Source of the DNA: JAFGBI01 sp964454025
GTDB lineage: Bacteria; Myxococcota_A; Polyangia; Polyangiales; Polyangiaceae
Direction: 5' to 3'
Length of the DNA stretch: 64,000 nt
NCBI GenBank assembly: GCA_964454025.1
Contig: CAYVRP010000001.1
Span: 1 to 64,000, forward strand
Shown: one piece after another, positions 59,585 to 64,000 of the stretch
How positions within the stretch are numbered: position 1 is the stretch's first letter
Layout of the letters: each line of letters opens with the position of its first letter
Translations under genes and position numbers: made by a program
Notes under the pieces: generated by a model
The model's database searches: none
What the model was told of the DNA's origin: nothing
Seen by the model: the letters and a program-made list of their open reading frames with translations, nothing else

Positions 59585-60937
59585 ATGGCGCGTCCGTACC
59601 GGAAGTCGCTCACTTCGCTCGCCGAGCTGGTCGAGATCCCGGGTCGCCTCGGGCGGTGGCTCTACCGTGCCGGTCCGCCCGTCCAGCTCGCGTTCGGTGG
59701 GTTGACGAGCTTCTCCATCTGCCTGGGGGCCTTCGCCCTGCGGGAGCCGTTCCTGACGACGTCGCTGGTCGGGACCGTCTCCTTCCTCGGCGCCCCGCCC
59801 GTCGACCTGCGTGCGGCCTGCATCGCCGCGCAGGCGCTCGGTCTGGCGCTCTCGCAGCCGATCGGCGCCGTGGCGGTGGTGGAGCTGGATCCGGCGCGGC
59901 GCGTTCCTGCGCTGGCGCTCGTACTGGGCGCGGCCGAGGTTTCGCTCATCGCCCTGGCGCTGGTCCCGGCGCACCTCGCCCCGCTCTGCCTGTTCCTCGA
60001 CGGACTGGCGCTCGGGCTCGTGTGGGGGCTCGTCTACTCCTTCCTCGAGGGGAGGCGGGTGTCGGACGGGCTGGGCGCGGTGGCGGCGGCCGGCTACCTG
60101 CTCGCGGGGGGCGCGATGAGGAGCCTCGGCCGCGTCGTGGAGTCGCTGGGCGTTCCCGGGCTCTGGGCGCCGGCCGCCGCGGGGGCGACCGCGGCGCTCC
60201 CTCTCGCCGGCGCCCTGTGGCTGCTGGCGCAGTTCCCGCCGCCCAACCGCCACGACGAGGCGGAGCGGCTCTTTCGTGCCCCCATGACGGGAGCGATGCG
60301 CGCCCAGTTCCTGCGGTCCTCGGCGCTCGGGCTCGGCCTGCTGGTCGCCGCGCACGCCCTGCTCTCGGGGTATCGCGAGCTCCGCGCTCGGATGGCGCTC
60401 GAGCTGTGGGGCGTCCTCGCCCCGCCCGATGCGCCGAGCGTGCTCACCGCCGCGGAGCTGCCCGTCGCCGTCGTCACCGTGGTTGCCGTGGGGGGCCTGA
60501 TGGCGTTCCGCGACCACCGCCGCGCGCTGGCGGCGGTGCACGGGTTGATCTTGCTGGGGCTTGGCGTCATCGCTGGCAGCACGCTCCTCTACCTCGGTGG
60601 CGCGCTCGCGCCGACGCCCTGGATGGTGAGTGTCGGCGCGGGCCTCTTCCTCGTCCACGTCCCCTTCATGTCGGTGCTCTTCGATCGCCTCGTCGCCGCG
60701 CTGGGGCTGGTCGGTACCGCCGTCTTCATGGTGTTCGTCGCGGGCGCCTTCGGGCATGCGGGGAGGCTGGTCGTCCTCGCGCTCGAGATCGTGCACGGGC
60801 CGCTGGTCGGCTCGCTCGACGGGCTCGCGCGCGCCTCGCTGGGGGTGTCCGCGGTCGCCGCCGGCCTCGTCGTCGCCTCCGCCGCCTATTTCCGGGTCCA
60901 TCGCCGCGACGCGATGCGCGTCACCGGCGGCATCTGA
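59585..60937 (+). CDS. MFS-like polytopic membrane protein, possibly DUF5690-type
   Basis: The predicted protein has 450 residues from ATG 59585; an upstream in-frame start at 59513 is possible and no strong ribosome site decides. About 12 hydrophobic segments lie in two halves with a central loop (FPPPNRHDEAERLFRAPMTGAMRAQFLRSS), the MFS arrangement. The start FGGLTSFSICLGAFALREPF and loop GLVWGLVYSFLEGRRVSDGLGA match poorly known MFS-like transporters of the DUF5690 kind. Substrate unknown. It lies on the same strand as pgi, 227 nt downstream. Confidence 0.75.
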   Translation: MARPYRKSLTSLAELVEIPGRLGRWLYRAGPPVQLAFGGLTSFSICLGAFALREPFLTTSLVGTVSFLGAPPVDLRAACIAAQALGLALSQPIGAVAVVELDPARRVPALALVLGAAEVSLIALALVPAHLAPLCLFLDGLALGLVWGLVYSFLEGRRVSDGLGAVAAAGYLLAGGAMRSLGRVVESLGVPGLWAPAAAGATAALPLAGALWLLAQFPPPNRHDEAERLFRAPMTGAMRAQFLRSSALGLGLLVAAHALLSGYRELRARMALELWGVLAPPDAPSVLTAAELPVAVVTVVAVGGLMAFRDHRRALAAVHGLILLGLGVIAGSTLLYLGGALAPTPWMVSVGAGLFLVHVPFMSVLFDRLVAALGLVGTAVFMVFVAGAFGHAGRLVVLALEIVHGPLVGSLDGLARASLGVSAVAAGLVVASAAYFRVHRRDAMRVTGGI

Positions 60938-61039
60938 CGCCAGCCTGGCGGCGCGCCGACGGAGGGCACTTGGCGGTCAGCGGGGCGTGCCCGCCCGGAC
61001 GCGGGGCGCCGGGGGTCGGAACGCCCTCGCCGCGGCCCG

Positions 61040-61324
61040 GTGAATACTCGACCGGTGGCCGCGGCCGAGGTCGACGTCTTCCAGTTCCAGGACTACCGCG
61101 AGTTTCTGCGTGCCTACTACGCGGAGCGCAACGCCCACGCCAAGCTCTCCTACCGCGCCTTTACCCAGCGCGCGGGCCTCGGCTCGCCCAACTACCTCAA
61201 GCTGGTCATGGACGGGGTCCGCAACCTCAGCCCGACCATGGCGGGGCGGTTCGCCGCGGCGTGCCGGCTGGAGGGGGCCGCGAGCGCCTATTTCACGGAG
61301 CTCGTCGCCTTCAACCAGGCGCGG
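61040..61324 (+). pseudogene. Truncated TIGR02147-type regulator
   Basis: From GTG 61040 about 95 residues match the N-terminus of the TIGR02147 family: VFQFQDYREFLRAYYAER, LSYRAFTQRAGLGSPNYLKL, MDGVRNLSPTMAGRFAAAC and FTELVAFNQA. The usual protein is roughly 270-300 residues. Here the frame meets a repeat of the linker type and continues only as Arg-rich nonsense to a stop at 61609. The regulator has therefore lost about two thirds of its length. The junction lies within a few nt of 61320. Confidence 0.7.
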
Positions 61325-61947
61325 GCACGACGGGCGGCGCGGGCACGACGGGCGGCGCGGGCACGACGGGCGGCGCGGGCGCGGGTGACAACCTGGTCAC
61401 GGTCGAGGGCTGGGTCGGCGGCGATCCGGACAGCACCGAGGACAACCCTGCGGGCGTCCAGGGCGCCTGGTACCCGTACGGCGACAACGTCACCTGCAAC
61501 GTGCCAGCTTCGGGCAACCCCTGCACGGCGGACGGCTGCTGCCTCGCCTGGACCACCATCGTCGACTCGACGTACGCGTCCTGGGGCTGCGGCATCGGCA
61601 TGGAGCTGAACTCCTCCGGCGGCGACGCCCCGACCAAGAGCGCCTACACGGGCTCGGCGACGGGCTTCGCGATCATCATCGGCGGCACCTCCGCGCCGAA
61701 CCCGATCCGCATCGGCTTCACCCAGCTGTCCGACACGACCGACATCGTGTCGCCGTTCACCGAGGTCGACGGCCCGGGCACCTACAACGTGTCGTTCAGC
61801 GACGCGACCTGCCCGAGCTGGGCCACCTCCAAGGGCTGCACGCCGGCGCAGGCGAGGTCCTCCTACGACCTGCAGATCCAGATCCCGGGCGGCGACGCCG
61901 CAGGCTCGGGCACCATCTGCGTCACGAGCGTGGTTCCGATCCTCTGA
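61321..61947 (+). pseudogene. 5'-truncated Gly-Thr linker protein with C-terminal domain
   Basis: In another frame, three 18-bp repeats encode AGTTGG units and lead into an intact C-terminal domain of about 185 residues (DNLVTVEGWVGG, CCLAWTTIVDSTYASWGCG, later GTICVTSVVPIL) ending at 61947. No start codon, signal peptide or ribosome site belongs to it, as the 5' part is replaced by the truncated regulator. The domain resembles the globular part of the protein at 1-1052 in length and Cys/Gly-rich style. It looks like the 3' end of a former secreted lipoprotein. Translation could only occur by a frameshift fusion. Confidence 0.65.
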
Positions 61948-62042
61948 CCGGAGTGGTCCGCGCGGCCCGTGCAGCGACGCGGCGCTGCGCCCGGGTCGCC
62001 GAGTGGCTTCCCCCCGGGTCGGCGAGCGCCTATAGCTCCCGC

Positions 62043-62852
62043 ATGGTCGCACGGGTGCTGGTGGTGGCGGGGTCCGACTCGGGGGGCGGGGCGGGGATCC
62101 AGGCAGACGTCAAGACCGTCACCGCCCTCGGGGGCTATGCGATGACCGCCATCACCGCGCTGACGGCGCAGAACACCCGCGGCGTGTTCGGCGTGTTGCC
62201 GGTGGACACGGAGTTTGTCCGGCAACAGCTCGAGGTGGTGCTCGGTGATCTGGGCGCCGACGTGATCAAGACCGGGATGCTCCACTCGGCCGGCGTGGTT
62301 TCCGCGGTGGCGGGTACGCTCGACACGCACGCGCGTGACGTCCCGCTGGTGGTCGACCCGGTGATGGTCGCCAAGGGCGGGGCCACGCTGCTCGAGCCAT
62401 CGGCGCGCGCGGCGCTGATCGAGAAGCTCCTCCCGCGCGCCGCGCTGGTGACGCCGAACGTCCCGGAGGCCGAGGCCCTCACCGGCTACCCCGTACGTGG
62501 CGTCGAGGATCTCGGCCCGGTGGCGGAGCGATTGCTGCTCCTAGGTCCGTCCGCGGTCCTGGTCAAGGGCGGTCACCTCCCGGGCTCCGTCGTCGTCGAT
62601 TTGCTGCGCACGGCGGACGGCTTCGAGCGTCGTTTCGAGCGCCCGCGCCTCGACACGACGAACACCCACGGCACCGGGTGCACGCTGGCGTCGGCGGTGG
62701 CGACGGGGATCGCGGAGGGGTTGACCCTCGAGCACGCCGTCGAGCGCGCCCGGGGCTACCTCGAGCAGGCGATTCGCCTGGCGCCCGGCTTCGGCAAGGG
62801 GCATGGACCGCTCTATCACGCGCACACGTTTCGCCAGCCCGTGGAGGCCTGA
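62043..62852 (+). CDS. thiD: Hydroxymethylpyrimidine/phosphomethylpyrimidine kinase
   Basis: The predicted protein has 269 residues from ATG 62043 (MVARVLVVAGSDSGGGAGIQAD). An earlier in-frame start exists at 61953, but the family begins here. Motifs are AGSDSGGGAGIQADVKT, TGMLHS, VVDPVMVAKGG, PNVPEAEALTG and NTHGTGCTLASA with the catalytic Gly-x-Gly-Cys. It phosphorylates HMP and HMP-P for thiamine synthesis. A TATAGC box about 10 nt before the start might be a -10 element of a nearly leaderless transcript. No TPP riboswitch was seen. Confidence 0.93.
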   Translation: MVARVLVVAGSDSGGGAGIQADVKTVTALGGYAMTAITALTAQNTRGVFGVLPVDTEFVRQQLEVVLGDLGADVIKTGMLHSAGVVSAVAGTLDTHARDVPLVVDPVMVAKGGATLLEPSARAALIEKLLPRAALVTPNVPEAEALTGYPVRGVEDLGPVAERLLLLGPSAVLVKGGHLPGSVVVDLLRTADGFERRFERPRLDTTNTHGTGCTLASAVATGIAEGLTLEHAVERARGYLEQAIRLAPGFGKGHGPLYHAHTFRQPVEA

Positions 62853-64000
62853 GCCCGCCAGCCGCGGCTGCCGTCGCGGCCGGGGCGCCGCCCGGTGGGT
62901 CAGCCCGGGTCTGGCGGTGTTGCTGACCGGCGCCTGCGCGACGGACCATGCGGCGCTGGCCAGGCGCCCACGACCGGCGAGCGGCGGCGCCGGGGTCGTC
63001 GGCGACGTGTCCACCGGCGGCGCTGCGGGGGTGGCGGCCGGTGCCGGCGGGAGCGCGGCCGGGGCCGGCCCCATCGAGCCTCCGGGGCCGCCCGTCATCA
63101 CGCTCTTGCACGGGGTAGTGGACGCTCCGCGTGTCGCCTTCTGCGTCTCGCCCCACCGGGGCGGCGTGGCCGTCCCCGGGGGCTCTCCGCTCCCCGAGGG
63201 CGGGCTACCCTTCGGAGGTGCCTGCTCGCTGGGCACGCTCCCGGGCGTGGACGTGGCCAACGAGGACGCGACCGTCTACGTCGTGGCCGGTGCCGCGGAA
63301 GTGCTCACGGCGCTGGATTGCGTGGGAGCGCTCGGCCGCGCGTCGGAGGGGGTCAGCGGGGGCGGAGGCGCCGGTGGCGCTCCGGCGGCTGGGCGCGGCG
63401 GGCACGAGCAGGCCGGTTCGGCAGCGCTTTCGCCCGGCGCCGCGGGGGCCGCGGGCGCAGGGGCAGGGGGCCTCTCGCCCCCGTCGACAGTCCCGCCGGC
63501 GCTGCGCGCCCGGCCGCTGGTGACCATCCCTGCGGGTACGCTGGCGTTCGAGCGGAGCACGCTCCTGGTGGCGCGTGGATGCCTCGGTGGCGCCGGCACC
63601 CCGGACGCCGACGCGCCGGGGATCTGCGGCGCGGAGGGCGGCGCCACGCTGGCGCCGGTCTTCGCCCGGCTCTCTCGGCTCACCGAGGCGGGGTCGGTGG
63701 GCCTGATGGCCGTCCACGCGGCTACCCCGTTCACCTCCGACGAGCGGCTGTCGGTCGGTCTCTCCGTGTCGGGGATGGGGTGGCTCGCGATCGCCACGGA
63801 TCTCGGGCCTGGCGCCGTCGGTCCCGTACCGCCGCGCTTCCTCACCGAGGTGGCGTGGCAGACCCGGGTCCCGGCGGGCGCGGTGTCGGTCGTCGCTCAG
63901 CGGGCGCCGCCCGGCGAGCTCGAGGTGCCGTGGACCGAGCTGCTCGAGGTTGCCGGGCGCGCGGGTCCCGTGGCGGGCGAAAGCGTGGCCCTGGTGGTGG
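62803..64000 (+). CDS. Probable lipoprotein, 3' end outside window
   Basis: This frame is open to the window end (at least 399 residues). ATG 62803 lies inside the end of thiD with AAGGGG just before it, giving a basic N-terminus of about 40 residues then GLAVLLTGAC, a lipobox; GTG 62917 is another possible start. After Cys a Gly/Ala linker of about 40 residues precedes a domain starting PVITLLHGVVDAPRVAFCV, resembling DUF4397-like beta-rich domains. A second Gly/Ala-rich insert (around residues 185-235) follows, then a similar beta-rich region (LARPL-type to LMAVHAATPF). Two or more Cys pairs suggest extracellular folding. Function unknown. Confidence 0.7.
   Translation, partial: MDRSITRTRFASPWRPEPASRGCRRGRGAARWVSPGLAVLLTGACATDHAALARRPRPASGGAGVVGDVSTGGAAGVAAGAGGSAAGAGPIEPPGPPVITLLHGVVDAPRVAFCVSPHRGGVAVPGGSPLPEGGLPFGGACSLGTLPGVDVANEDATVYVVAGAAEVLTALDCVGALGRASEGVSGGGGAGGAPAAGRGGHEQAGSAALSPGAAGAAGAGAGGLSPPSTVPPALRARPLVTIPAGTLAFERSTLLVARGCLGGAGTPDADAPGICGAEGGATLAPVFARLSRLTEAGSVGLMAVHAATPFTSDERLSVGLSVSGMGWLAIATDLGPGAVGPVPPRFLTEVAWQTRVPAGAVSVVAQRAPPGELEVPWTELLEVAGRAGPVAGESVALVV

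Noticed and set aside
61900..62045. TPP riboswitch ahead of thiD
   Set aside because: No CUGAGA-type thi-box core was found, and the gap is too short after the preceding coding end.

Overview
The window is very GC-rich DNA with a strong G/C third-position bias, packed with genes typical of a large-genome myxobacterium (Polyangia-like). The indicators are secreted lipoproteins with long Gly/Thr/Ala linkers, a eukaryote-type Ser/Thr kinase, FHA proteins, a TPR-glycosyltransferase, a TIGR02147-like regulator fragment and a PPP phosphatase. The taxonomy is inferred from gene content only. No rRNA, tRNA, CRISPR array or insertion sequence was recognised.

Layout. (1) 1-9.6 kb: surface and secreted proteins on Gly-Thr linkers, namely a partial unknown lipoprotein, a SUEL-lectin/GH128 glucanase, a GH12-like protein, a GH30-like protein and a lipoprotein that is nothing but linker. 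A TPR-glycosyltransferase lies among them. (2) 9.7-11.0 kb: a response regulator-EAL phosphodiesterase. (3) 10.99-28.3 kb: the outstanding locus. Twelve head-to-tail genes on the minus strand (23066 down to 10993), with 10 of 11 junctions overlapping, encode a bacterial ubiquitin-like conjugation machinery. It has two beta-grasp modifiers each ending in Gly-Gly plus a short removable tail, two JAMM isopeptidases, two E1-like enzymes (one with a eukaryote-like double ThiF layout), an E2-like protein and possibly a second, and a Cys-rich RING-like protein. It also has two AAA+ unfoldases: one Mpa/ARC/p97-like, and one ClpA/B-like with a damaged second Walker B. Two more genes are unrecognised. 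Three divergent genes (23499-28324) end in a protein with a Lon-like Ser-Lys protease domain. I read this as a self-contained tag, unfold and degrade or recycle pathway. (4) 28.3-34 kb: a frameshifted Nudix-like/cupin gene, a VWC-like lipoprotein, a TPR protein and yebC. (5) 33-42 kb: mpg-coaBC-CPBP operon, Fur-box-controlled feoAB, a PPP phosphatase divergent from an FHA/metallo-hydrolase pair, and two unknowns. (6) 42.5-56.4 kb: GT4 glycosyltransferase, a membrane protein with lysC, a Tat-exported phosphoesterase, and an exopolysaccharide block (WcaJ-like, WecG-like, FHA-Wzz fusion, Ser/Thr kinase), followed by an AraC regulator. (7) 56.6-64 kb: a kinase relic, pgi, a transporter-like protein, a regulator/lipoprotein chimera joined at a Gly-Thr repeat, thiD and a partial lipoprotein.

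The locus in (3) is the candidate novel system. Individual parts belong to families already linked to prokaryotic ubiquitin-like pathways. Whether this 12+3 gene arrangement has been described cannot be decided from sequence alone. All functions below are motif-level readings made by eye, without database searches.
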